From positions 434,001-498,000 of the forward strand of contig NC_014364.1 of assembly GCF_000143985.1 (NCBI RefSeq): DNA of 64,000 nucleotides, given 5' to 3'. The position numbers were made by a program, and so were the translations under genes. The notes under the pieces are model-generated. The model ran no database searches, had not been told where the DNA came from, and saw only the letters and a program-made list of their open reading frames with translations. This stretch comes from Sediminispirochaeta smaragdinae DSM 11293 (GTDB lineage: Bacteria; Spirochaetota; Spirochaetia; DSM-16054; Sediminispirochaetaceae). Positions 35,231 through 43,134 of the stretch are shown in pieces. Positions within the stretch are counted from its first letter, which is position 1. Every line of letters begins with the position of its first letter.

Positions 35231-36228
35231 TCACCTTTGATCAACCAGGAATTCTCCTTTTCTTGGCGGTGCTCCCTCCTGCCATGTTCCTTACCTACGG
35301 TTGGAAAAGAAGAGGAGGCTTGCTTCCTCTCAGCTTCACCATGTGGGAACGTGATCGTTTTGAGTCACCCCTCTTCTTTCATCGTTTTTTGCTTTTTCTT
35401 GCCAATGTATCACTCTGGTTGGGAGTGGCTTCACTCATTGTGGCCCTGGCCGGGCCTCGCTTGGTGGAGCGTGAGAAGATCTACCTACATCGTGGAGTAG
35501 ATATCGTTTTTGTACTTGACCAATCTCCCAGCATGATTGTCAGGGACTTTGGCGGTGATACCCGTTTCGATGCCGCAAAACATGCAATTCGAACCTTTGT
35601 GGAGGGGCGGGAACACGATCCCCTCGGTTTGGTAATCTTTGGAGATGAAGCTGCCCTTGTAACCCCCCCGACCCTCGATTATACATCCTTTCTCTCACGA
35701 ATGGATGCCGTACGGGTGATGAAATTGGGCCGCGGTAGTGCCCTCGGCCTTGGAATGGCCGTTGCCACTGTCCATCTGGAAAAAAGCAGTGCCGAGAGAA
35801 AGGTGATGGTCATCGTTTCCGATGGAGAAAATAATGCAGGAGAGATCACACCCGAATCGGCAGCCAGAGTAGCAGCCTCTCTCGGTATCCGAATATATGC
35901 GGTTGGCGTAGGCGGTGAGGGTAGTGTTGCAACCGAATTTACCGATCCTGAAACGGGGAAAAGCTATCGGGGGACCTACGAGGGAAAGATTGATATGGAA
36001 CTTCTGAAAGCGGTAACGGAAAGCACTAGGGGACAGGCTTTTCTCGCCGGATCTCCAGGAGCCCTGTCACAGGTTTTTCGGGAAATTGATGCCCTCGAAT
36101 CTGTAGAGTTACGATCCACAACCGATATTTCATCAGAGCCTGTGCACCATCTCCTCATTCGTCTTGGCTTATGGCTGCTCGTTTTTTATGCATTCGTCAA
36201 GCGACTTTTTTTCAGGGAGGTGCTGTGA
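35227..36228 (+). CDS. batA: BatA: von Willebrand factor A domain membrane protein
   Basis: 333 residues with two N-terminal membrane segments (about 8-22 and 50-75), a vWA domain (MIDAS: VFVLDQSPSMIVRDF, later Thr and VIVSDGENNAGE) and a C-terminal membrane helix (LLIRLGLWLLVFYAFVKRLF). The domain faces the periplasm. It was linked to aerotolerance in Bacteroides, but the function is unsettled. Both ends overlap the neighbouring genes. Confidence 0.93.
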   Translation: MITFDQPGILLFLAVLPPAMFLTYGWKRRGGLLPLSFTMWERDRFESPLFFHRFLLFLANVSLWLGVASLIVALAGPRLVEREKIYLHRGVDIVFVLDQSPSMIVRDFGGDTRFDAAKHAIRTFVEGREHDPLGLVIFGDEAALVTPPTLDYTSFLSRMDAVRVMKLGRGSALGLGMAVATVHLEKSSAERKVMVIVSDGENNAGEITPESAARVAASLGIRIYAVGVGGEGSVATEFTDPETGKSYRGTYEGKIDMELLKAVTESTRGQAFLAGSPGALSQVFREIDALESVELRSTTDISSEPVHHLLIRLGLWLLVFYAFVKRLFFREVL

Positions 36229-37202
36229 TGGTGCAGAACCCAGGGAGTGCCTTTCTGTTCCTGCTTTTTCTTCCTCTTTTCTGGAGCATCGGTCGTAGCC
36301 TTGTTGTCGGAAAGAGGCTCTTTCGTTCCTTCCGCGACGGTGCATCTCCCCGTTCTTTATACGATGTGTTTCTTATTAAGTGGTTTTTTTCTTCGTTTTT
36401 TTTAATTCTTTTCCTTTTGTTTACCATTCTTGCTCTCATGGGCTTTACCGGCACGGGAATCGATTCGGAACAGTTTCCTGAAAAGAAAGATGTGGTTTTT
36501 GCCGTTGATCTTTCTCGAAGCATGCTTGCCTCCGACGTAGTGCCTTCGCGTCTGGAGCGCACGAAGGTGCTTATAAGAACGGTACTGGACAACAGTTCCG
36601 GCAATCGTTACGGTTTGGTGGTATTTACTGATCTTGGTCTGGTGATGGTCCCTGTTACCGAGGATGTGCAATCTTTAGTGTCGGCGGTCGATGCTCTGAG
36701 CCCTGATTTGCTCTCTTCCGCCGGTACCAATATCGCGGCCGGTATTTCCGCTGCGGGCCAGGCGTTCCCTGAGGGAGAGAGGCGGCAGCGCCTAATTGTT
36801 GTTTTTTCCGATGGAGAAGAACATAGCGGTGACCCCAAAGAGATCACAGCCTCCTTACGGCGGGATCATCATATTACGACCAGTGTTATTGCTCTTGGGA
36901 GTGCGGATGGAGCGGCCGTTCCGGCTGCTGATGGTGGGGTCATGCAGGATGAAGAGGGAAATCCCGTACGCAGTAAGGTGAATACCATTCTCCTTCAGTC
37001 CGTTGCTGCGGCAGGAGAAGGGAGTTTCCTCGACGGCGGCGATGCCGATGCTCTGAAGCAATTGCGCAAGCTGCTTGGCTACAAACCGGATAGTGGTGTC
37101 CGCCTTACCAGAGACACCCTCTACCGTCCTTTTCTCGCCCTTGCCCTGCTTTTTCTTCTTTTACATGTTTTGGTGAGGATGGTACCATGGCGAAAAAAAT
37201 AA
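36228..37202 (+). CDS. batB: BatB: von Willebrand factor A domain membrane protein
   Basis: 324 residues from ATG 36228, preceded by AGGGAGG; the 36171 reading lies inside batA. Two N-terminal membrane segments flank a basic loop. The vWA domain has the MIDAS motif FAVDLSRSMLASDV, TNIAAGISAAGQAF and VVFSDGEEHSGDPKEI. A C-terminal helix ends at FLLLHVLVRMVPWRKK. It is paralogous to BatA and probably works with it in one complex. Confidence 0.93.
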   Translation: MVQNPGSAFLFLLFLPLFWSIGRSLVVGKRLFRSFRDGASPRSLYDVFLIKWFFSSFFLILFLLFTILALMGFTGTGIDSEQFPEKKDVVFAVDLSRSMLASDVVPSRLERTKVLIRTVLDNSSGNRYGLVVFTDLGLVMVPVTEDVQSLVSAVDALSPDLLSSAGTNIAAGISAAGQAFPEGERRQRLIVVFSDGEEHSGDPKEITASLRRDHHITTSVIALGSADGAAVPAADGGVMQDEEGNPVRSKVNTILLQSVAAAGEGSFLDGGDADALKQLRKLLGYKPDSGVRLTRDTLYRPFLALALLFLLLHVLVRMVPWRKK

Positions 37203-37777
37203 TGCGGCTCGTTCTCCTCTTTTCGCTTCTCTGGCTTCTCACCGCTTGTGACAGCCCCGAGACCCACCTTGCCGTGCTTCAGGGAAATTATGCCTTTGCT
37301 CGGGGAGAGTATCACGAGGCGACCTTCAAATATCTGCAGGCATTGGATTTTGAGCGGTGGAAAAGTCGTGTTCACTACAACCTTGGGAATGTTTACCATG
37401 AGCTCGGTGAAGATGATGCAGCACTTCAGGAGTGGGAACTTGCTTTCTCCGATCAGGATAAAGAGCTTTCTTTTCGAATTGCCTTTAATCAGGGGGTCCT
37501 TTTCTTCGGCCAGGGCCACTATCAGGAGGCCTATGACGCTTTTCGTCGGGCTCTTACCGTTCATCCCGCTTCTGTTGATGCCAAAATAAACCTGGAACAC
37601 GCCTTAAGGAAAATTTCCCGTAAACGCCAGGAACAGCAGACGGAAAGCCCCCAGGCCGCCTTACCTGAGGCAAAGGGAGAATCAGAGCGGATTCTCGACT
37701 ATGTACGACGGAACGAGTCCTTCACCTGGAGTTCGGCTCCTGAGGCTGACCACCATAAGGAGGAGCAGCAGTGGTAG
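37187..37777 (+). CDS. batC: BatC-like TPR lipoprotein
   Basis: 196 residues from ATG 37187, with GAGG upstream; ATG 37202, overlapping the batB stop, is an alternative. The lipobox is LLTAC (Cys about residue 21). Three TPR-like repeats follow: YAFARGEYHEATFKYLQALD, YNLGNVYHELGEDDAALQEW and NQGVLFFGQGHYQEAYDAFR. The tail is polar, with QEQQTESPQ. A scaffold role in the periplasm is inferred. It overlaps batD by 7 bp. Confidence 0.85.
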   Translation: MAKKIMRLVLLFSLLWLLTACDSPETHLAVLQGNYAFARGEYHEATFKYLQALDFERWKSRVHYNLGNVYHELGEDDAALQEWELAFSDQDKELSFRIAFNQGVLFFGQGHYQEAYDAFRRALTVHPASVDAKINLEHALRKISRKRQEQQTESPQAALPEAKGESERILDYVRRNESFTWSSAPEADHHKEEQQW

Positions 37778-39783
37778 CTCATATAGAAAAAAGGGCACTC
37801 CTTCTTCTCTTTTTTTTCCTTACGGGTTTATTTCCCCTCGCTGCGCTTCCCCCGCTGTCGGTAACCCTCGAACCCAATCCCGTCGGTGTTCGGGATAATA
37901 CGACCCTTGTTGTAGACCTGCCGCTCTCTTCCTCTGCCGGTGTCGAGGCCATCGCTCCCGAGGTTCCCTCCGGACTTTCCATCTGGCGTGGACCTTACAT
38001 CCGTTTCTATCGCGGAGACGATTATGCACACCAGGGCGTGGATCATTTTGTGCGGATAAGCTATACGTTGCGCGCCTCTCGAACGGGACGAATGGTGATT
38101 CCCTCTTTTCGTTTTTTGTCGGAAGAGGGAGAGTACGAAACGTCGCCTCTTCTCCTTGAGGTCGGCCTTTACCGTTCCGGACACCTGCAAATACCTTTTG
38201 AGCCCTATTGGGAACTTGGCCGGCAGAGCGTATATGCCGGAGAAACCGTACCGGTTACCTTGAAGGTTCCCATGCAGAGGGAGGTTCGTCTTGTCGACGA
38301 TGTTTCCGTTCGGCCTCCGCGAGAGGGATTTTTTGAAGAAACCGGCCGGGTTGGGGCAATCGATCGAAGCGAAATCGAGGGATTTTCATTTTATACATTG
38401 CCTGCCGCAGGCTATCTTTTGACGCCTGAACGTTCGGGGGATCTTCAAATTCCTTCCGCTTTTGTTACCATCGACGGGATACGGGAGCAGGCCGATGCCC
38501 TTGATCTCCATGTTCTTCCGCTGCCCGACTCTGTTGCCGCTACCGGTGCCGTGGGATCTTTTGCGTATAAAGCCGCCGCAGACAAAGGCCCTTTTCAGGA
38601 AGGTGATCGTTTTTTTGTAACGGTGACCGTTTCAGGGAAAGGTAATCTGCCTTATCTTTCGGTTCCTGAGCCGATTCTTAAGGGTGCCAGCTTAATCTCT
38701 TCAAGTGAGGAATCCGAGATAGATGCCGATGCCGATGGTTTTGTAGGTCGCCGTGTCGTTCGCTTTGAGTTTCTGGTTTCGGGAAAGGGTACTATTGAGA
38801 TATCGTATCCTCCTTTTCCCTTCCTCATCCCCTCCTCTGGACGCGTTTCGACGCGATATCTTTCCTCTTCGACGATCAGGGTGGAGGATTCTGAACACTT
38901 CGGAACAGTGGAGGGTGAAACTCCCTTCAGTTTCGAGCCTCTTCCCATAGCCGGTTTTTCCGTGACCAATGAGGATTCATATCGTAATCTCCGAAGCTAT
39001 CTCTGGTTGCTTCCTGGCCCACTTCTGTTTTTTGTTTTCTTGATTTTTGGGCGAAAGAAGCGTTCCGTCGCCACCGTTTCCATCCTATTCTTTTTCATGT
39101 CCGCAGCCGGAGCCGTCGATGAAGTTCCTCCTATATCGGATGAAAAAGCACTGGCTGCATATGCTGCCGGTGATGATGAGGCTGCGTATCAAGAATATCT
39201 TCTTTTACTCGAAATAAGTCCGGATAATCCGAGATTATTTTACAATTGTGCCGTTACCGCTTATAGAGCCTCCCATGTTGGCAAGGCAGTTTTTTATGCA
39301 AGACAGGCCTTTCGAACCCACCCTTCCGATGGAAAGATGAAAGAGCTGGTACAGGCAATCGAAAAGCGTGAGGGGTTTGGTTTCCAGGCTCCTCTGCCAT
39401 TCTCTGTCCATCCTGATCTTTTCTTTTTCCTTTTGATGTTGTCGATAAATGGTGCCGGTTTTGTGGCTGTTTTTTATCTTCTTCATCGAAAAAACTTGAC
39501 TTTCATTGTTGCAGTGTTACTTTTCACTATTGGGGTGGCTTCAGCCATTGCGCTTGGATTTTCGGCTGCCGATTGGGGTCGGCACGTTGTAGTGGCCCAG
39601 GCTGATCTTCCTGTTCTCTCGATTCCCGATTCGGGAGCGGGGACCTCATTCGTACTGAGGGAAGGCGAAGCTGTTACGCTTCTTGGTAGATCGAGGGACT
39701 ATCTGTTCATCGAAACCGGTATTAATACCAGTGGGTGGGTCCCGCTGGATCAAGTGCTAATTCTTGGACCTATGGAGCGTTGA
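37771..39783 (+). CDS. batD: BatD-family protein with C-terminal TPR and SH3-like region
   Basis: 670 residues from GTG 37771 (AAGGAGG upstream). A signal peptide (LLLFFFLTGLFPLAALP) leads into BatD-type beta domains (LEPNPVGVRDNTTLVVDLPL, then QSVYAGETVPVTLKVPMQRE). A first membrane segment is at about 411-425 and a second hydrophobic stretch is near 439-450. A TPR pair follows (LAAYAAGDDEAAYQEYLLLL, FYNCAVTAYRASHVGKAVFY), then two more membrane helices and an SH3-like end (AGTSFVLREGEAVTLLGRSR). The fusion of BatD with TPR and SH3-like parts extends it beyond the usual BatD. Confidence 0.83.
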   Translation: MVAHIEKRALLLLFFFLTGLFPLAALPPLSVTLEPNPVGVRDNTTLVVDLPLSSSAGVEAIAPEVPSGLSIWRGPYIRFYRGDDYAHQGVDHFVRISYTLRASRTGRMVIPSFRFLSEEGEYETSPLLLEVGLYRSGHLQIPFEPYWELGRQSVYAGETVPVTLKVPMQREVRLVDDVSVRPPREGFFEETGRVGAIDRSEIEGFSFYTLPAAGYLLTPERSGDLQIPSAFVTIDGIREQADALDLHVLPLPDSVAATGAVGSFAYKAAADKGPFQEGDRFFVTVTVSGKGNLPYLSVPEPILKGASLISSSEESEIDADADGFVGRRVVRFEFLVSGKGTIEISYPPFPFLIPSSGRVSTRYLSSSTIRVEDSEHFGTVEGETPFSFEPLPIAGFSVTNEDSYRNLRSYLWLLPGPLLFFVFLIFGRKKRSVATVSILFFFMSAAGAVDEVPPISDEKALAAYAAGDDEAAYQEYLLLLEISPDNPRLFYNCAVTAYRASHVGKAVFYARQAFRTHPSDGKMKELVQAIEKREGFGFQAPLPFSVHPDLFFFLLMLSINGAGFVAVFYLLHRKNLTFIVAVLLFTIGVASAIALGFSAADWGRHVVVAQADLPVLSIPDSGAGTSFVLREGEAVTLLGRSRDYLFIETGINTSGWVPLDQVLILGPMER

Positions 39784-39784
39784 T

Positions 39785-40258
39785 ATGGATTTCGGTGAGA
39801 TACTGGAGAAGTGGGAAGCTGGCCGAAAACAGCAGACGATAAGCAAACAGAGAGAACCGGTAGATGATAGCGGCTTCGCACGGCAGATTGAGCGTTATCT
39901 CCCCGAAGAGGCCGATTGGGAGCAAGTAATCGGAGAGAAGGAATTATCCGATATCGATCCAGTTTTGCGTCGTTCCACTCTTCGCCGGATAGCCCCCGAG
40001 GCTGAAATCGACCTTCATGGAATGACCCGTGATGAGGCGGTGACCGCCCTTGACCGTTTTTTTCGTGAGGCAGCCAGCAGAGATCTGCAAAAGGTCCTCA
40101 TTATTCACGGTAAGGGCAATCACTCCGGCAGAGACGGAGCAGTGCTTCCTGATGTTGTAAGGGAATACCTTCAATATTCACCCATTGCCGGTGAATCAGG
40201 ACAAGCCGATCGTTCACTTGGTGGAAGCGGTGCAACCTGGGTTATTCTGAAGGAATAG
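39785..40258 (+). CDS. Smr-domain protein
   Basis: 157 residues from ATG 39785, 1 bp after the batD stop. The C-terminal Smr domain has the hallmark EIDLHGMTRDEAVTALDRFF and the active-site region VLIIHGKGNHS. It ends with the GGSGATWVIL-type strand. Smr domains are nucleic-acid nicking or binding modules. The N-terminal 60 residues are unique and acidic. It ends the moxR-bat operon and may be cotranscribed without being functionally related. Confidence 0.88.
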   Translation: MDFGEILEKWEAGRKQQTISKQREPVDDSGFARQIERYLPEEADWEQVIGEKELSDIDPVLRRSTLRRIAPEAEIDLHGMTRDEAVTALDRFFREAASRDLQKVLIIHGKGNHSGRDGAVLPDVVREYLQYSPIAGESGQADRSLGGSGATWVILKE

Positions 40259-40268
40259 GATGGGAAGT

Positions 40269-40487
40269 CTACCGTTCGCGGTAGATGATCCTGCCTCTGG
40301 TGAGGTCGTAAGGGGAGAGGGCCACCCGTACTTTATCGCCGGGGACTATTCTAATATAATGTTTTCGCATTTTTCCGGAAAGATGTGCGAGAATCAGGTG
40401 TCCATTTTTCAATTCGACCCTGAACATGGTATTGGGTAGGGATTCTTTTACAATCCCTTCTACTTCAATTGCTTCTTCTTTCGCCAC
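40269..40487 (-). CDS. infA: Translation initiation factor IF-1
   Basis: 72 residues, the exact size of IF-1. The OB fold is recognised from [40 protein letters not shown] and [20 protein letters not shown] followed by GRIIYR. It binds the 30S A site during initiation. AGGAGG precedes the ATG, and a strong promoter lies about 35-60 bp upstream. It is monocistronic here, away from ribosomal protein genes. Confidence 0.97.
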   Translation of the reverse strand: MAKEEAIEVEGIVKESLPNTMFRVELKNGHLILAHLSGKMRKHYIRIVPGDKVRVALSPYDLTRGRIIYRER

Positions 40488-40519
40488 AATGCCTCCTATA
40501 GCCGGACTTTATCCGCCAT

Positions 40520-40548
40520 ATAGTAGGCCTAGAGTTTCTTCTTGTCAA
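40520..40548 (-). promoter_or_regulatory. infA promoter
   Basis: On the minus strand a perfect TTGACA (40548-40543) is followed after 17 nt by TACTAT (40525-40520). It is one of the two best sigma-70 promoters in the window. Its -35 box forms half of a palindrome shared with the opposite promoter. Confidence 0.75.
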
Positions 40549-40552
40549 CCTG

Positions 40553-40580
40553 TTGACTTTTTCCCCGGATTCAGTAATAT
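40553..40580 (+). promoter_or_regulatory. Promoter for the DksA-like gene
   Basis: TTGACT (40553-40558), 16 nt, TAATAT (40575-40580). The predicted start of transcription is near 40587, giving a leader of about 37 nt. With the infA promoter it forms a back-to-back pair in which the palindrome GTCAAC-CT-GTTGAC (40544-40557) contains both -35 boxes. Confidence 0.6.
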
Positions 40581-40623
40581 GTCGGGACTCGACAGGAAAT
40601 CACAACAGGAGAGGGGGAGAGAT

Positions 40624-40980
40624 ATGGATAAAGTTTTTGAAGAGAAAATGAAAGACTCGCTGTTGGCAATGAAAGAGGAGCTCGTTCGATCTCTTATCTC
40701 CGAGAGCGAAGATTTTGAGGCACTTGTTCGCGATATGGATCCAAAGGATCTTGTCGATGTTGCCGCCGACGATATCGATCGGAAGACCCTTGAAGCCCTT
40801 AATGCTCAGGAGGTAAAAAGGATCAGGCTGATCGACTCGGCCCTCTCGAGACTGAAGAACGGGCGTTACGGGCTCTGTATGCGTTGCGGAAAGAAAATTC
40901 CCACTGAACGGCTTGAGGCTATTCCGTATGCACTCATGTGCATCGAGTGTAAATCGAGCGACGAGCGAAGATCGCGCTGA
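40624..40980 (+). CDS. TraR/DksA-type zinc-finger protein
   Basis: 118 residues from ATG 40624 (AGGAGAGGGGGAG upstream). An N-terminal helical pair (VFEEKMKDSLLAMKEELVRS) carries a loop with acidic residues (DPKDLVDVAADDIDRKT), similar to the coiled-coil tip of DksA. The zinc finger is CMRCGKKIPTERLEAIPYAL followed by MCIEC. It probably binds RNA polymerase in the secondary channel to modulate transcription. Four conserved cysteines make it the zinc-containing type. Confidence 0.88.
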   Translation: MDKVFEEKMKDSLLAMKEELVRSLISESEDFEALVRDMDPKDLVDVAADDIDRKTLEALNAQEVKRIRLIDSALSRLKNGRYGLCMRCGKKIPTERLEAIPYALMCIECKSSDERRSR

Positions 40981-41043
40981 TCTCTTTTTTTCCTAAACAT
41001 TTTTATTCCGTATCCGAAAAAGAAAGTAGAAGAGGATACGGGA

Positions 41044-41451
41044 ATGGAGATCAGCACGTATGCCGGTTCGCCGGTTGTTTCGGTTTCAAAACTGCTACAC
41101 GCTCGCTATTCGTCCGGCAGGGTTTCAATGCCTGTCAGTCGAAATCAGTATCTTTATGCCCGGTTTAAAAACGTCACCGGGATTCCTACCGAAAATGGAG
41201 TAGGTGGTTTTCCCCTTGCCAAATTACGCTCGATTGATGTCCTCATTGAACGATTGAAGCAGATCAAGGGTGATAAGGTACAAGTCGACGTTTCCGGGCA
41301 AGACGATGGTGAAAGCGAAAAACGAATTGATGCGATGATTGATCAGCTTGCGGATAGGTTGCACAATGCCGCCTTGACTTCTCAGCAGACACCCTATACA
41401 GCGGTTTCATCGGAGGCGCTTATGGGTATTGTCGTTAACATGAATCTGTAA
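41044..41451 (+). CDS. Conserved-looking hypothetical protein
   Basis: 135 residues starting MEISTYAGSPVVSVSKLLHA. There is no signal peptide or membrane helix. The C-terminal half is helical and charged (LRSIDVLIERLKQIKGDKVQ, EKRIDAMIDQLADRLHNAAL). No domain is recognised. It follows the DksA-like gene by 63 bp, and an 8-bp hairpin (CCGTATCC/GGATACGG, 41008-41041) ends just before the ATG. Confidence 0.65.
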   Translation: MEISTYAGSPVVSVSKLLHARYSSGRVSMPVSRNQYLYARFKNVTGIPTENGVGGFPLAKLRSIDVLIERLKQIKGDKVQVDVSGQDDGESEKRIDAMIDQLADRLHNAALTSQQTPYTAVSSEALMGIVVNMNL

Positions 41452-41457
41452 GGCAGT

Positions 41458-42126
41458 TTACTGAACATAGGGATTATAGCCCCTCTCCCTCTCGATGGTC
41501 GTGAGAGGTCCGTGACCAGGAAATACCCGGGTTCTGTCGGGTAACGGCATCAACTTCTCGTTGATGCTTCGAAAAAGAGCCTGACTGTCGCCTCCAAACA
41601 GGTCCGTCCTTCCCACTCCTTCGAAAAAGAGTGTGTCCCCTGAGAAAAGCATATCACTCTCTTCACTGTAGAGGCAAACACTGCCCTTTGTATGACCGGG
41701 GGTATGTATGACTCTGAGATCGCAGTCGAAAACCGATTTCCCTTCCTCAAGAAATAAATCTATATCGGGAATGGGTTTGTACATTTCCTGAAAAAGAGCC
41801 TTTCCGTCGATTCCCATTTGCTGGAATGCCTCTTCATGAATTTCTCTGGCCCCGCTTCCGAAAAAAATGGCATCGTCTTCATGGGCCGCAATATCAAGGT
41901 GTATCTCTTGCTCGACGTAATAATCTATAATTTTGCCGAGTGCCGAGACATGATCCAGATGGCCGTGGGTAAGAATGATTCCTCTGGGTGTAAGGTTTTT
42001 TCCGACCATATGAGATATTATTTTTTCGTAATCTCCGCCGGGATCGATAATAACGCACTCTTTCTTCCAGCGGGAGTATATGTAACAATTGGTATTCAAT
42101 CTTCCTACAATAATTCTTTCTACCAT
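41458..42126 (-). CDS. Metallo-beta-lactamase-fold hydrolase (glyoxalase II-like)
   Basis: 222 residues from ATG 42126; the TTG at 42165 gives a longer but atypical N-terminus. Metal-binding motifs are complete: LTHGHLDHVSAL (HxHxDH), HTPGHTKGSVCLY (His), LFSGDTLFFEGVGRTDLFGG (Asp) and FPGHGPLT (His). It fits the small glyoxalase II-like hydrolases (YcbL type). The substrate is likely a thioester such as S-lactoylglutathione or a related molecule. It converges on the upstream hypothetical gene. Confidence 0.9.
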   Translation of the reverse strand: MVERIIVGRLNTNCYIYSRWKKECVIIDPGGDYEKIISHMVGKNLTPRGIILTHGHLDHVSALGKIIDYYVEQEIHLDIAAHEDDAIFFGSGAREIHEEAFQQMGIDGKALFQEMYKPIPDIDLFLEEGKSVFDCDLRVIHTPGHTKGSVCLYSEESDMLFSGDTLFFEGVGRTDLFGGDSQALFRSINEKLMPLPDRTRVFPGHGPLTTIERERGYNPYVQ

Positions 42127-42150
42127 GATAGTATTCAGGGTAAGGGATAA

Positions 42151-43119
42151 ATGGTGATTTTGCAAGCTTCAGCTTTTCTTCATCTCTTTGTGATCGTGCT
42201 CATAGCCCTCTGTACCTATGGCATTGTGCCGGGTATTGGAGCCTTTTTTGTTCGGAGAAAATGGCGGCGGTTTCGGGAGGGGCTTTTGTCCGCCGCTTCA
42301 TATCCTGTTCCTGATTATCGCTTACTACATAGCGGGGAGAGCGGCCGAGCCGGGTGTTTCCGCTTTTACGGGACACTTCGTGCCCTCCGGGGAGAGAACG
42401 GAGCCTGGGTAGATAATGGCAAAATCTCGCTTCGTGTTGGGCTCGAGAGGGTTAGAGTCTATATGATTTCTGCTCCTTCTTCGCTTTCCCACCGGGAAGG
42501 CTCTTCAGCCTTTGACGACGAAATGGTACCCATCGAGGTCCCTTGGCGCCGAATAAAGACCCTTCCCGAGGGAACAAAGGTCTTTGTCGCCGGAGAACTG
42601 GATCGACGAGCTACCGGAGCCCTTTTTCTCAGCACGCAGAAAGTCCCTCTCGTCGTTATTGTCTATGATGGTCCCGACGAACACCTCCTTTCCCATGCGG
42701 TAAAAACCGGGCGAGAGCGGAATGGGTATTGGAATTTCCTAACCCCCGGAGCTCTGACTACAGGTTCATTTACGCTTTTTGTCTACTTCTATCTTTTACT
42801 CCGTGCCCCCCTGCTTCGTTTTCCCGCAATATTGGCATTAACGGTAAGTCTCCTTCCCTTGACCCTTGTTTTGCCTCCCGCTGTCATCGGCTATTCATTC
42901 TACCGTTCCCTGTGGAAGCGTGCCTTTTTGCTTCGTACGGAACGGGATCTTCTTACGTTAAACGAGATTTCCGAGGGAAAAAAAGCCCCGCCCAAAGAGG
43001 CCGAAGTAAAGAAACGAACCTCTCAGCGGCTGGAACTTCTGGCATTATTGATACTTGCCCTTTCGGTGGGAGTTGAACTCTTTATGATCTTCATATTTTT
43101 TGCTGCAGTAATTCGTTAA
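42151..43119 (+). CDS. Membrane protein of unknown function
   Basis: 322 residues. Membrane segments are predicted at about 7-30, 205-222, 227-252 and 299-320. The large region in between (about 65-170) is a soluble beta-rich domain starting CFRFYGTLRALRGENGAW, with IEVPWRRIKTLPEGTKVFVA and GELDRRATGALFLS. The pattern of an N-terminal helix, beta domain and C-terminal helices is seen in GIDE-type proteins, but I cannot confirm that relation. It diverges from the metallo-hydrolase and converges with the DEAD-box-like gene. Confidence 0.7.
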   Translation: MVILQASAFLHLFVIVLIALCTYGIVPGIGAFFVRRKWRRFREGLLSAASYPVPDYRLLHSGESGRAGCFRFYGTLRALRGENGAWVDNGKISLRVGLERVRVYMISAPSSLSHREGSSAFDDEMVPIEVPWRRIKTLPEGTKVFVAGELDRRATGALFLSTQKVPLVVIVYDGPDEHLLSHAVKTGRERNGYWNFLTPGALTTGSFTLFVYFYLLLRAPLLRFPAILALTVSLLPLTLVLPPAVIGYSFYRSLWKRAFLLRTERDLLTLNEISEGKKAPPKEAEVKKRTSQRLELLALLILALSVGVELFMIFIFFAAVIR

Positions 43120-43134
43120 GGGTAAACAACTTCG

